The position numbers and the translations under genes were made by a program. Below, one piece after another: positions 34,279-45,110 of a stretch of 64,000 nucleotides of DNA. How positions within the stretch are numbered: position 1 is the first letter of the stretch; each line of letters opens with the position of its first letter. Source of the DNA: Acephala macrosclerotiorum (taxonomy: Eukaryota; Ascomycota; Leotiomycetes; Helotiales; Mollisiaceae); NCBI GenBank assembly GCA_014904845.1, contig MU119349.1, forward strand, positions 1 through 64,000, in the 5' to 3' direction. The notes beneath the pieces are model-generated. The model saw only the letters and a program-made list of their open reading frames with translations. It was not told where the DNA came from and ran no database searches.

Positions 34279-35409
34279 TCGATCTTACGGTACGGGAGCG
34301 AGACGCCGTCTTTCATATCTGCTTTTCGATTAACAGTACATACGGTTGCGGCATTGCGGTCACCTTTCTCATCAATTGCATTGCATGGATCAAGCATGGA
34401 GCTTAGCATGGCGTATCGGTGGGGCGCGAAGAATGGGTTTATGAATATGCATCATGGCGTTGGGCGGATTATTTTGAGGAATGGGGACATCGAAGGATAC
34501 CATTTCAATGTTGCAGTGTATTATGGTGTAAGTAAACCAAATCAGCGAGTGTCTCTTGAGCAATGGAATTCGTCGCTTGCTATGCCTTTACATGCTTTTA
34601 TGCTTCTCCTACAACGTCCCAACCTTTCTGAGACTTTCTGGCCCCCCGCCCCCTTCTCTCAATCACTTCCTGAGGGTAAGGCCCCTTATTAAATGACACT
34701 CCTCACTAGATTGACTTTCTCAGTCAAGGACAATCCTGGCCAAAATTATAATGTTTCATCGGAGCATGTCAGCCTCACTTGAACCCCTCGATTGTCCTGT
34801 TCAGGGTGGGACATTTTCTCAACGTAGAATATTCGAGTCTCTCTTCGGCTTCTATCTCAATCCTCTATGGTCTTGTTTTGCTGTCCTTGGTGTAGCGATG
34901 ACTCCTCAATGAACATTACCTCGTTGAAAATTACGCTTCCATTATCTGTCAGAAATAAGAAAGTGATGGATTCCTCGTATATTGCTATAGCCTAGCAGAT
35001 GTTTGGGGTGGCTGGCAACTTCATCAATAATGGTGGAGTCGAGAAACTTCGGCCATCTCGATCGCTCTTTCCCAGCTTGGTGCTGCCTCGGTCGCCTGCC
35101 CTCGTACTTTCCTCTTCCACACAACTGATTTATTTTATCCCAAACGATCACTTCTAGTTTTCTTCATCTTCATCTTCGGTTGACATCATTCAGATCACGT
35201 ATTGGTATTCCAGACTCTTTCTGTATTGATACCATCCACACTGTGGTTCTCTACGAAGTTGTCGCTGCCTCCAAGTCACTTCATGATCAACTTTGTCAAG
35301 GTGACAAGCCCAGAAAACAGTCACCTTTCACGTTCTCGATCGCAATCATCCTTCACGTTCTCAATCGCACTGCACTCATACCCCACCCCGTTTTCTTGTC
35401 TTCCGCAAG
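34279..35409. other. 1.1-kb intergenic stretch
   Basis: Short unsupported frames only. Near 35325-35380 an imperfect tandem repeat of about 27 bp (two copies of TTCACGTTCTCRATCGCA) precedes the next start codon. Confidence 0.45.
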
Positions 35410-36153
35410 ATGGACGAAGAAGGCCGAGGCTCACCGCCCCCCTATGAGTATCCAGAAGCGGTCCTAGAGTCCAATCTAGAGCACGTTGCTAGAGTAGACC
35501 AGATCGGGAACATTACTGCCTACAGTGGAACGCAATACATCAACAACTATACCAATGTAGGATCCACAGCCACCCAACACATCGATGGAAACGCGGAGGT
35601 AGAGCGTTTGAGGCAACAACTCAGAGAGTCCCAGGTCAGAGAGCAGGCATACACTGCACAAGCAAGAGAAGCTGCGTACGCTGCAAACTTTAGATACGGT
35701 GTTCCAACTCTGAATGAGCTGATTGACAGGCTGGCCCCAGGCAGGAACCAGCGGTCAGGCGCTGCCAATCAAGGACAACATTCAAAGGCTTTTAGAGAGG
35801 TAAGTCTCCTGTTTGCAACCATTCTCCCGCCATGCTTCCCCAATAGCCTTTGCCGTTTTGGATTTCTGGAGAATACCGCGCGAGTCTATCATCATTGCAG
35901 AGAAGTATACTGACATTAATGGTCTGTTACTTAGGAGTGCATTGGCGGTGATCGCTTTGGGGAAAAGAATCACATGTACAATGATCCCATGGACATTGAC
36001 CAGGACTACATTCCGATTCTTGATGTCTCTCAGAACCGTACTATAGAAGTTGGTGGGCATATATGGAATGCAACACGGTATGAGGTGATCTTCGGACGCC
36101 AATGTCCTCTTAATTCGGCGCGGAAGAACATTGTCGATAAAGAGACCGAGTAG
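35410..36153 (+). CDS. orphan protein with Asn/Gly-rich motif and coiled coil
   Basis: Exons 35410-35799 and 35935-36153 give 202 aa; the 135-bp intron has a GTAAGT donor and TTAG acceptor and keeps phase. The N-terminus is PRSPPPY-like (GSPPPYEYPE). Residues 31-61 form an unusual polar, Asn/Gly/Thr-rich stretch (GNITAYSGTQYINNYTNVGS). A heptad-like coiled coil follows (AEVERLRQQLRESQVREQA, about 63-92). Exon 2 contains DPMDIDQDYIPILDVSQNRT and HIWNATRYEVIFGRQ. Translation stops at a TAG (36151-36153), but the same frame continues open for about 53 codons (IQHMEKTRLPALPAKTSGYS, SVYDIPNIRIFSGFDSSLK) up to another GTAAGT. The gene may therefore be truncated. No family recognised. Confidence 0.5.
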
Positions 36154-37154
36154 ATTCAGCACATGGAAAAGACTCGCCTCCCTGCATTACCTGCAAAGAC
36201 ATCAGGATACTCATTCACCCTGAGCAGGCCGTCCGTCTACGACATTCCCAACATCAGAATCTTCAGCGGCTTTGACAGCTCACTGAAGCCTATTAGGAAA
36301 TTCTACCTCAAGGTAAGTTGGAGTAGTATCCATCATGTTACTCTTTCCTTTAGGTAAATTGTCCCAAAATTACAGGGACATCCTCCTCGGCTCTAAAAAA
36401 GGAGCAATGAAATGCCTTGGCTGACTCTAAGATCGTGGGATTTAGGTCTTTGCTGTCAATGACCAGGCCAACAGCCTTTCAAAGTTCAGGCAATTCAGCG
36501 CCCAACGCCGCGGTAGATGCCTCGCCGAACCCAACAAGCAAGGACAATCTATTTCCTTCTCCTACGTCGTTGGAAGGGATCGGGTATTATGCTCTTGGTG
36601 GTTCCCCGCCATGAATCCCAATACAATTCGCCGAGTTTTCCACGATCCTCGCTCTTTCTCATTGAAGATTCAGTGGGACACAGGTCGGACTTTGTACGCC
36701 CAGTTTCGTCCCATTCACTACAAAGTCTTCTGTCAACTACTCGGACTCAGCTGTGGTCACAACATGCGATCGAGTGGTAGAGACAAGGTAAATATGCGAC
36801 CAAGCTCTAGGATCCCGAGAGCAGAGCTAACGCTTTCAAGGATCTCTCGAGCTGGACGTGCAAGCCTTATGAGAAAGGTCCATTCTAGATAAGTCAATCC
36901 CTAGATCATATCGTTTTCATTTGAATTGCGCGGAGGTCAAATATGATCTTCCGCCCTGGGATTGTAGTAGTGTGTTCATGAAGCTATGGAGGAATGAGAA
37001 TTCGGGACAAAGCCAAGTACACAACAATATCAATAGAGGTGTTTGCGTGAAGTGTATAGATGGGACTGCGCTTCAAACTCTTTCAAGTAACATTGCTTTC
37101 GAGGTGGAGAGGGTTTGTCTCGGAAACCCACATTGTCAATCCAAATCAATTTGA
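36154..37154 (+). other. possible further exons or remnants of the orphan gene
   Basis: Protein-like pieces continue on the plus strand in changing frames. They are SVYDIPNIRIFSGFDSSLK (to about 36312, before GTAAGT), SLLSMTRPTAFQSSGNSAPN (about 36450), FHDPRSFSLKIQWDTGRTLY (about 36640), then CAEVKYDLPPWDCSSVFMKL and GVCVKCIDGTALQTL (about 36925-37154). Consensus donors exist (36313, about 36789), but I could not join the pieces into one frame without hitting stops. This is either a second multi-exon gene or a decayed continuation of the first. No family recognised. Confidence 0.35.
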
Positions 37155-37379
37155 TGATGCTCTCAGGAAAACAGACATTCTCCCTCGGTATTCGTCTGAT
37201 CTACTGCTTTCTAAGTCGGTTATTGTAATCCCGTAGGGGTAAAGAGAGTCCGTAGCGCCTTCCAGATACATTTTTCCTCCGCGCTAAATCACAGATAAAA
37301 TCGGCAAACTCGACCTCATCCTAGATTTTTATCACACAACCCACAACTACTCTCCGGTGTTCTTAACATACGCGCCACC

Positions 37380-40271
37380 ATGGCTTCCCATGACCTTGAT
37401 GCGTATAGAAAGACGCTGCACGATATTGGAGCCGTACGTCGTCGACGCGAAAAGGAAGACTGCGCATTGAAGGAAAACTTCGAGCAGGACCAAGCCAAGC
37501 TAGAGACAGACAAGAAGGCGAAGCTACGCGTCTATGAACGAGACGCACAATCAACCGAGAAAGAGCTCGAGCAGGAAGAGTCCCTCAAGACTACAAACCT
37601 AGTCGCCCGTCATACAGCAGAATTGAATGGATTGGTAGCCCGTCACAAAACCGAGCGGGAAGCTAGAGATTCCGAGAAAGATGAGGTTATTCGCAAGCGG
37701 GCCAAAGAGGCTCAGCTTCAGAAGGATGGTTTGATTGGGATCTTCAAATCACGCGAAGATAAGCTTGTAGCAAAATTCAAGGAGGACCAGAGTGATCTCA
37801 AATTTAAGAGGGACGCTGAAGACAAGAAGAAGGCAGATAAGGCATACCAGGTAATTACGGCGAAATTGAAGGGGTTTGACAGAAACGAAAGCATACAATC
37901 ACAACCTTCAAGTTCAATCCATTCGGATAATTCATAGCTAACACTGAGCAGTTTCTCCAGGAACAAAGTCGCATTGCGGAGGAGATTGGCAATCAACAGG
38001 CGCAACCGACATCACAGCCGTCGCAGGAATCGCAACCATCACAAGCTCTAAGTAGTGCGACTGCCGTACCACCTAGAGCTAATACACCAGGGGGCGAGAG
38101 AGGTAGGTCTCCGAGACGATCAAGGGGTCCGTCGCTAGGCCGTGGAAGAAACATATCACCATGGCGTTACCGAGACACTCCTCCAAGACTGTCAACAGCT
38201 AGATCACCTCCACGTCTTAGTTCACCGCCACCATACAGATCCGAGAGGCCAATCTACGACTCATACCGATCGTCTTACCGTGGAACGCCTGGGCATCATG
38301 ATAACCCTTTTCATTACACCTCTTCGTACTCGCGTCCTCCAAGTCCAAGAAGAGGAGGATATATAGGCTTACCACGGCGTTCTCGTTCACCTCCACCATA
38401 TTCTGGCCCTTCAGGTCATTCTGGTCTGTCCACTTCTTCTGGTCCACCGACTGGGCCTCGAAACTGGCGTCCTAGTTCTCCCAGTAGACGAGGGACATTC
38501 AACAATAATCGCTTCTTAGGACTTCAAAGCAACAAGCGAGGCCGAGATAAGGGAACCCCCAGCCCCCCAACTTCACTGGTCCAAGATCCGCAGAGCAAGC
38601 CGTCTTCAGTACTAACTGGACCGAGGGCAGATAGCCGTCCCGAGTACAAGAAACCTCGTCAGGAGAGAGATGGCTTTCAGCAGACCTTGGCATCGCGACC
38701 AGAAGGAAGTGGAAGAGCAACGCCGGCAACTTCGAGCCCGCCCAATTCGACTGAAAAGCTTGTTCAACCAACAATTACTGGTACAGTAGCTCCCAAGATG
38801 TTCGCCAATGCCGCATTTCCTCCAGATATGCCCGCAGTTATAGGGGTCTTCAGAGTTGAGCCAGCATCAACTCCACAACCACTTCCAACTTCGACAAAGA
38901 CAGCACCGGACACCCCAAAAGTCGCCTCAGCTGCTGCTAACTCTGTTAGTGCAGTCTACAGCTTGCAGAATGCTAAGAACGCAACAGTTGAATCCTCGAA
39001 GGTCATACCAAAGGTGACATGGACCAATTCTATCTTCTCGAAGTCAGCAACAGCAAGTGCTAGCCCTACCAAAGCACTGCAAATGCTACCACGTAAATTA
39101 TCAATAGATATTCAAACAAAGGGGAGCGAATTAGTCAGTCAAAGGGAGACGTCAGGGCCAGAAAAAGACCGGAATGCATCTCAGACAACGAGACAGCAAA
39201 CGCCACAGGTTCGAGCACCTTCCATCGCTCCCCCAGCCAAGGCTTCAACATCCCCTCAGAAGAAAGTCAACTCGAAGGCTATTCCGGATCTGCCAGAAAA
39301 GTCTCCAACGCCACATAAGCACGCCATTACGAGAGCCATTTCTTCAGCACCTTCAGCACCTTCAACTGCCCCCGCAGTGAAAGGTTTTACTCCGCCAAAG
39401 GACGTTGACAACAAGGCAAAGGCCCTAGCAGTTTCTTCAGTCAAGTATACAAGAGCACCACCACCTCCCTCCCCACTAAGAGAACCAACTTCCAAGAAGC
39501 TCGTTAATCACAAACCCATCGGTCGAAGCGTACAGCCCCAGCCATTCCTGCAAGCAGATCTGCCGAAGTGTTTCCCGATTCAACAGGTCAAATATAATCA
39601 CAAAAATGGACAATTGGTTGAATGGACTGCTTGTGCTACCTCGACTCCTATCCGTGCTGCTGAGTAAGTCGGCTTTTTTTCATCTTGCAACTTTGAGTTA
39701 TGCTGCGTCGGAGTCACCAAACAGATCTGATGCCTCTCTCCTATCGCTATTTCTCCCCTCATCAAGATATCTTGCTAAATAGTTATAGACTCCGAGAAAT
39801 TGGGGAAGCATATAAGGGCTACATTCCCAGCAAGGATATCACCAAATCAGACGGATGGCACATCCTCCCCGGAACAATCAAGGAACTAGAATACTTTCCT
39901 GAATGTACGTTCCCCATTTGTGCCCTCAATAGCCCCTAAATTCTCAAAAGCAATAGCTGACTCCAAGATTTCAATCAATAGGGGCCGTCATCCACGTAAT
40001 CAGACTAGATAAGGAAGATATCCTGATTCCTGAATCGTGGGTGAAATTCACTAGTAAGGAAGTGATGAAGGAGTTCTTGAAATGTTTCCAGAATGGTTGG
40101 AGATTGAATGTGGTGGTCCCGCGGGAGATTGATGGGATTTTGCGGTGTCCGATGTTGAGTGTTAAGGAGTTCGAGCCGCCGACGCCACCGATGACGACGA
40201 CGTCGAAGAAGAAGAAAGAGGAAAAGACGGCGAATAAGAAGGATAAGGTGAAGTTAGGGATGTTTGTTTGA
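37380..40271 (+). CDS. 864-aa coiled-coil and RS/proline-rich unknown protein
   Basis: Exons 37380-37850, 37952-39663, 39783-39904 and 39982-40271 give 864 aa, all in phase. The start context GCCACCATGG is a perfect Kozak match. Residues about 1-150 form a highly charged coiled coil (AVRRRREKEDCALKENFEQD, FKSREDKLVAKFKEDQSDLK). Next is an Arg/Ser/Pro-rich segment resembling SR-type splicing proteins (GERGRSPRRSRGPSLGRGRN, GLPRRSRSPPPYSGPS). A long disordered Ser/Thr/Pro/Ala region follows, including PPPPSPLREPTSKK. The C-terminal 150 residues look folded (LREIGEAYKGYIPSKDI, DGWHILPGTIKELEYFPEWA, VIRLDKEDILIPESWVKF, FQNGWRLNVVVPREIDG) and end with a lysine-rich tail. I do not recognise the C-terminal fold. 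The composition suggests a nuclear RNA- or chromatin-associated protein, which is inference. Confidence 0.78.
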
Positions 40272-40948
40272 GGGGATGGAGATAGTAGTTAGTTAAGGGG
40301 ATGGAGGGGAGAGTATGGGGAGAGATTTGGGGGAAGGAGTTGTGAAGTGAGTGGACGGATGGGTGGATGGATGCTTGGCTTGAGGTTGGAGAAGTTATGT
40401 TTGATGTTTTTATAGGATACGATTATTGACGAACAAAAAAGCAGGCGTTGGTTGGAGTTGTGGAGGCAAATTTCTTGAGGTTTGCTTTTGACAGACTTCT
40501 GAACCATGTCTATTTAGAATGCTTCGAGATGCGTACCAAACCGATGTCTTTGCGTACATACGATGGAGCACGAAAAATACAACAAATAAAATTTGAGGAG
40601 TAGAAGGGGAACTGTAAGGAGAATGGAAAGCGAGTGCGTGACACCTCGGTGCTGCACTCGCGAAGAGCAAATGTTGGAAGACGATGGACAGTTTGCATTC
40701 TGGTACATATACGGAGGTAACTCTTCTCTTATCCACCACTCTAACAACTCTATAAACACCCAATCTAACCTCCAACCAGCAACACAATGGCCGTTTGGTT
40801 TCGTTTCGTTTCGCTTCGACCCAAAAACACGGCGGCCAAAAATCCCGCATCTAGAAACCGAGATCGAAAATCTCCATCCACAAGAAAGATATGCCTCAAA
40901 TGCCTCAAATACCTCACTCGCAACCAAAACACAAACACAAACAAATAT
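40272..40948. other. convergent 3' intergenic region with G-rich track
   Basis: This lies between the stop of the coiled-coil protein and the stop of the GMC oxidoreductase. A purine/G-rich stretch directly follows the first stop. Four G4-G5 runs at 40297-40333 are separated by 5-8 bases, which could fold as a G-quadruplex in DNA or in the 3' UTR. A GTTTC-type pentamer repeat lies near 40795-40815. The open frames on both strands here lack motifs. Confidence 0.5.
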
Positions 40949-42660
40949 CTACAACCTCGCCCTCCCATCTCCCCTCCACCCAGCCTCAAAAGCAATCAAT
41001 TCCGCCGCTCTCTCTCCAACCGCCAAAACGGTCAACATAGGGTTCACGGTCGTCATGGCTGGGAATACGCCTGCGTCTGCAATCCTCACCCCCTTCAGCC
41101 CCCTAACTTTGAGTTCTGGATCTACAACCGCCATGTTGTCGTCCTTGCTACCCATCTTGGTAGTTCCAGCTGGATGGTAAACAGTATGTGCAACCCTTCT
41201 GCCATATTCAGAGAGTTCCTCATCTGTCCGAATCTTTGGTCCAGGAGCGACTTCTTTCTTAATCCAGTTTGAGAATGGAGCTTGCTGGGCGATTTCTCGT
41301 GCAGCTTTAAGACCAGCGACGATGGTAGCAGCATCATACCCTTCAGGATCAGTGAAGTATCTGAAATCCAGCGCCGGCTTGACACTTGGATCTGATGAAG
41401 TCAAGTAGATTCGTCCTCGAGATCGAGGACGAGGGATGTTGGGCGTCATGCAGAAAGCATTCAACGGCGCCTCATACCCGAGTCTAGCGGTATTGAGACA
41501 GAATGGGATTTGATAGCAATGCATCATGATATCCGCAATCGCTCCATCAGGTAATTTCTTGGGGTTTAGGAAAGGATCGGTGTTGGATGTAGCAGCATTG
41601 GGGAGTTCACGACGGAGGAAGATACCGGCGTCAGAGTCCATGGTCGTTTGGGGTGGGATTGGGGCGTTGAGTTCCCACATTATGATGCTTTCGGGGTGGT
41701 CGAGGAGGTTTTCTCCCACGCCTGGCAAGTCGTGTACGACTGGGATGGAGAGGTCGGTGAGTTGTTGCGAGGGGCCGATGCCAGAGAGGAGCATGAGGCG
41801 GCAGGTGTCGACTGCTCCGGCGCAGAGGATGGTTTCGGTTTTGGGAGCTAGGGTGAGGGCGGTGCCGGATTTGAGGGTGATGTTTACGCCTGTTACGGTC
41901 TTGGTGGGGGAGACGTTAATCTTGCTTACCCAGGCGTTGGTGAGGACGGTTAGGTTGGGTCGTTTCTCTTCGCCGCGTAGGATTGGGTGGATGTATGCTA
42001 CCGATGCTGAGCTGCGAATTCCATCATCGGGGTTGTAGGCAATGGAGAAGAAGCCTACTCCTTGTTGCAGACTCCCTGTTTCCTTGATCTCCTTGTTGAA
42101 GTCTTTGAGGACTGGGATGTTCATGGCGGATGAGCAGGACTCTATCCAGTCTTTACATACTTGGTTGCGGTGGCGGGGGTGCACTGGCTGGATTTGGTTG
42201 CGTAGGTTATCGATGAGGCGCATCATGGTTTTGAAGTTCCAGCCTTTGGCTCCCATGCTTTCCCAGATCTGGCAGTCATATTCGAAGGGGCGGAAGGAAA
42301 TCAAGGTGTTGTGTGAGGAACAGCCTCCTAGCACTTTAGCTCGCGAGTGTCTGATGTGCGAATTACCTAGGAGCTTGTCAGTGCTTGTTCGAGGTATCTG
42401 GAGCTTGATTTCTTACCATTGGGTTGTTCTACGGTGCCATAGTCGTAGTCCAAGTCACCTCCTAGCAAGGTAAGCCATTCTTTGAGCTTCAGCACCTTTT
42501 CATTGTTGAAGTCGCTTGGGCCAGCCTCGATCATGAGGATCTTCTTGTGTGGAAGGTACTCGGACAGTCTGCTTGCAATCACACAGCCAGCTGTGCCACC
42601 GCCGACAATGACATAGTCAAAGTCATTGACTTGAGAAGAGGAGAGGAAGTCGGTAGTCAT
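40949..42660 (-). CDS. choline oxidase-like GMC flavoprotein
   Basis: Exons 42660-42417 and 42366-40949 give 553 aa; the 50-bp intron (GTAAGA...CTAG) is in phase. GMC oxidoreductases use FAD to oxidise alcohols. The N-terminal dinucleotide motif is DYVIVGGGTAGCVIASRLSE. GMC signature 1 reads SRAKVLGGCSSHNTLISF; its His100 matches the position where bacterial choline oxidase binds FAD covalently. Signature 2 is CAGAVDTCRLMLLSGIG. Near the C-terminus are the catalytic-pair motifs HTVYHPAGTTKMG (His) and GVFPAMTTVNPM (Asn). There is no signal peptide, so it is intracellular. Divergent from it is a betaine aldehyde dehydrogenase gene, which supports choline as the substrate and glycine betaine as the end product. 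A choline dehydrogenase or another GMC alcohol oxidase is the alternative. Confidence 0.88.
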
Positions 42661-42751
42661 GTTGAATGTTTCCTTGACTCTGGCTTATAGATAATGTCCA
42701 ATTGGTTTGGGGACTCGGTTCCTGCGTTCCGGAGTAGAGTGTCTAGTCTTG

Positions 42752-42757
42752 TTTATA
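42752..42757 (-). promoter_or_regulatory. candidate TATA box for the GMC gene
   Basis: Reading the minus strand, AATATAAACA lies about 95 bp upstream of the ATG at 42660. The distance suits a fungal TATA element with a short leader. Confidence 0.35.
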
Positions 42758-43408
42758 TTGTTTTGCAGGCTCTGGCTCTCTACTTGCTGGTGACTGATAA
42801 GGATAAGATAGTGAGAGAGCTTTATCTCCAAGGAGGGGCAGCTGTGTTAAAGTTCTTGGGGAGCTCGGGTCGTGGGCGGACGCACCTTCTTGCTTAAGAA
42901 GGATGTCCTTTGCTGATGGTTTGGAGTGCTTGAAAAGAATGACGGTGAGGAAAGTCAAAAAGATACGAAATATGCCCGACGTCTGGTACCTGATGCTTCA
43001 CTTTGCCCCGCCAAAGCCCTTCTTTTCGTTCTTGGACAAACCCTACGGAGGCCGCACCGGGGGCGAGTCGGATGCTCTGCATTACCCTGCGTGCCTGCAT
43101 TACCATGGTTAGTGATGAAAAGTTAAGGAAAATTTCTCGAGATGTCGTCTAGTGTATGATGCGAGACTAGGGGTATCCACTCATGACTCGATTGTGCCAA
43201 TCATCGCTACCAATCCCTGGCCCAAGACTCCTAGCCCGACACCAGTCGTTTTCCAGAAAAACTTTCCATAAAATGTTCATGGCTGCTGTGGCCCGTCCAT
43301 CACTTGCGGTCAGCCCCGTTGCAGGGATACTCCAACATTTTGGCGGGGACCAGATAATGATTGCCTGACTTCAACCTTTTGGACCAAAAAATCTTCCTTG
43401 TTAGGCCA

Positions 43409-43416
43409 TATAAAAG
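43409..43416 (+). promoter_or_regulatory. candidate TATA box for the BADH gene
   Basis: TATAAAAG, an excellent TATA consensus, lies 198 bp upstream of the ATG at 43614. It implies a leader of roughly 150 nt. A TATA box fits an inducible metabolic gene. Confidence 0.45.
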
Positions 43417-43613
43417 ACAGCCACCAGGGGCCACCGTCTGCACGAGCCGAATCGCGTATCCAGATCCGAGCCGGGAACTGACGCACTCGCATCATACCCC
43501 ACTTGAACATCTGCAAGAGCTACTTTGTATACCTGAGCTCTTTCTTTTGCTTCAAGACTAACTGTCGTATCTCACTCAGACCAGCCCGAAAAAATTGAGG
43601 ACATCAGACCATT

Positions 43614-45110
43614 ATGTCTTCATACCCCGCTCAACATCTGTACTTTGACGGCAAAGTCCAGAAAGCTTCTTCGGCCAAGACCTTCACAACCGTCGACCCT
43701 TCGACGGCCAAGCCATTGGCAGAAGTCCACCAAGCTGCTCCAGCAGATATCGATGCCGCCATAGCATCAGCACAGAAAGCCTTCCCATCATGGTCCCAGA
43801 CACCAGCCATCATCCGGTCACGGATTCTTCTGAAAGCTGTCGAGCTTTTGCGGTCACGAAATGACGAAATAGCCAAAGTCGAAACACATGACACCGGCAA
43901 GGCCTTCTCAGAAACCAGCACTGTAGACATCGTCACTGGTGCCGACGTCCTAGAATACTTCGCCAACCTAGTCGCCAGCGGAGGTCTCAACGGCGAGACC
44001 ACCCAATTGAGACCAGATGCCTGGATATACACCAAAAAAGAAGCCCTAGGAGTGTGTACCGGCATAGGAGCCTGGAACTACCCCATCCAAATCGCACTCT
44101 GGAAATCAGCTCCCTGTCTCGCTGCCGGGAATTGCATGGTGTATAAACCATCAGAAGTCACTCCTCTGCATGGCCTCATCCTCGCTCAGATATTCACTGA
44201 AGCTGGTGTACCTCCCGGAGTGTTTAATATCGTTCATGGGGATGGCTCTGTTGGTGGATATCTTACTACTCATCCTGGCATTGCGAAAGTGTCTTTCACA
44301 GGCCAAGTCTCCACCGGACAGAAAGTCGCTGCTTCAGCCGCGGGAGGAATGAAATATGTTACTATGGAACTTGGCGGGAAGAGTCCTCTTATTATCTTGC
44401 CAGACACAGACATCGAATCTGCAGTCGATGGAGCAATGATGGCAAATTTCTTCTCAACAGGCCAAGTCTGTACCAACGGAACTCGAGTCTTCGTCCCCCA
44501 AGGCATGAAAGCAGCATTCGAGAAAAGACTTCTTGAAAAAATGCAGTACATTCGTTCGCTTGAGCCAATGGACCCAGCTTCAAATTTCGGACCTCTAGTA
44601 TCAGAGATCCACTACAAGAAAGTCCTTAATTACATCTCCCACGGAATCTCAGTTGACAAGGCAAAACTTCTTTACGGAGGTCCATCAAAACCGAAATCTC
44701 TCCCCAAGGGATACGAACACGGATTCTGGGTCCAACCAACAATCTTCACCGACTGCACCGACACCATGAAAATCACGACTGAAGAAATCTTCGGTCCAGT
44801 TCTTTGCATCTTAACTTACTCCACCATCGACGAGGTCGTTGCCAGAGCGAACAACACCAAGCTCGGTCTCGCAGCTGGTGTGTTTGGCAAGGATATCAAT
44901 CAATGTCATGAAGTGATCAATAAAATTGAAGCGGGAATTACCTGGATCAACACCTGGGGGGAGAGTCCTGCTGAGATGTCCGTTGGGGGATGGAAGCAAA
45001 GTGGCGTGGGAGTTGAGAACGGGAGGAGGGGACTCAATGCTTGGGTGAGGGAGAAGAGTACATTGGTAGAAGGAAGTGGGATTGTGGGGACTGTGTTTGC
45101 AAAGTTATAG
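43614..45110 (+). CDS. betaine aldehyde dehydrogenase
   Basis: A single intronless exon encodes 498 aa. This ALDH-superfamily enzyme should oxidise betaine aldehyde to glycine betaine with NAD(P)+. Visible motifs are KVETHDTGKAFSETS, the cofactor-binding and active-site regions GIGAWNYPIQIALWKSAPCL, YKPSEVTPLHGLILAQIF and VSFTGQVSTGQKV, and the Glu signature VTMELGGKSPLI with E252. The nucleophile motif FFSTGQVCTNGTRVFVP has C286. E252 and C286 are the positions known for bacterial BADH. The C-terminal part has TEEIFGPVLCILTY and GGWKQSGVGVENGRRGLNAW. There is no obvious targeting peptide. It is divergent from the choline oxidase-like gene; together they form a two-step choline-to-betaine route used for osmoprotection or choline catabolism. 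Other aminoaldehyde substrates are possible. Confidence 0.92.
   Translation: MSSYPAQHLYFDGKVQKASSAKTFTTVDPSTAKPLAEVHQAAPADIDAAIASAQKAFPSWSQTPAIIRSRILLKAVELLRSRNDEIAKVETHDTGKAFSETSTVDIVTGADVLEYFANLVASGGLNGETTQLRPDAWIYTKKEALGVCTGIGAWNYPIQIALWKSAPCLAAGNCMVYKPSEVTPLHGLILAQIFTEAGVPPGVFNIVHGDGSVGGYLTTHPGIAKVSFTGQVSTGQKVAASAAGGMKYVTMELGGKSPLIILPDTDIESAVDGAMMANFFSTGQVCTNGTRVFVPQGMKAAFEKRLLEKMQYIRSLEPMDPASNFGPLVSEIHYKKVLNYISHGISVDKAKLLYGGPSKPKSLPKGYEHGFWVQPTIFTDCTDTMKITTEEIFGPVLCILTYSTIDEVVARANNTKLGLAAGVFGKDINQCHEVINKIEAGITWINTWGESPAEMSVGGWKQSGVGVENGRRGLNAWVREKSTLVEGSGIVGTVFAKL

Larger units (their letters stand above)
42661..43613. promoter_or_regulatory. divergent promoter region, choline oxidase-like / BADH
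   Basis: A 953-bp gap separates the two divergent start codons of the choline-to-betaine pair, so co-regulation from a shared region is likely. Candidate TATA boxes are marked separately. The short frames inside lack motifs. A gene-specific activator site cannot be named from sequence alone. Confidence 0.55.

Noticed and set aside
40410..41272. Several 130-195-codon frames on both strands around the end of the GMC gene
   Set aside because: They are antisense or shifted shadows of the GMC coding sequence and low-complexity flank; no motif.
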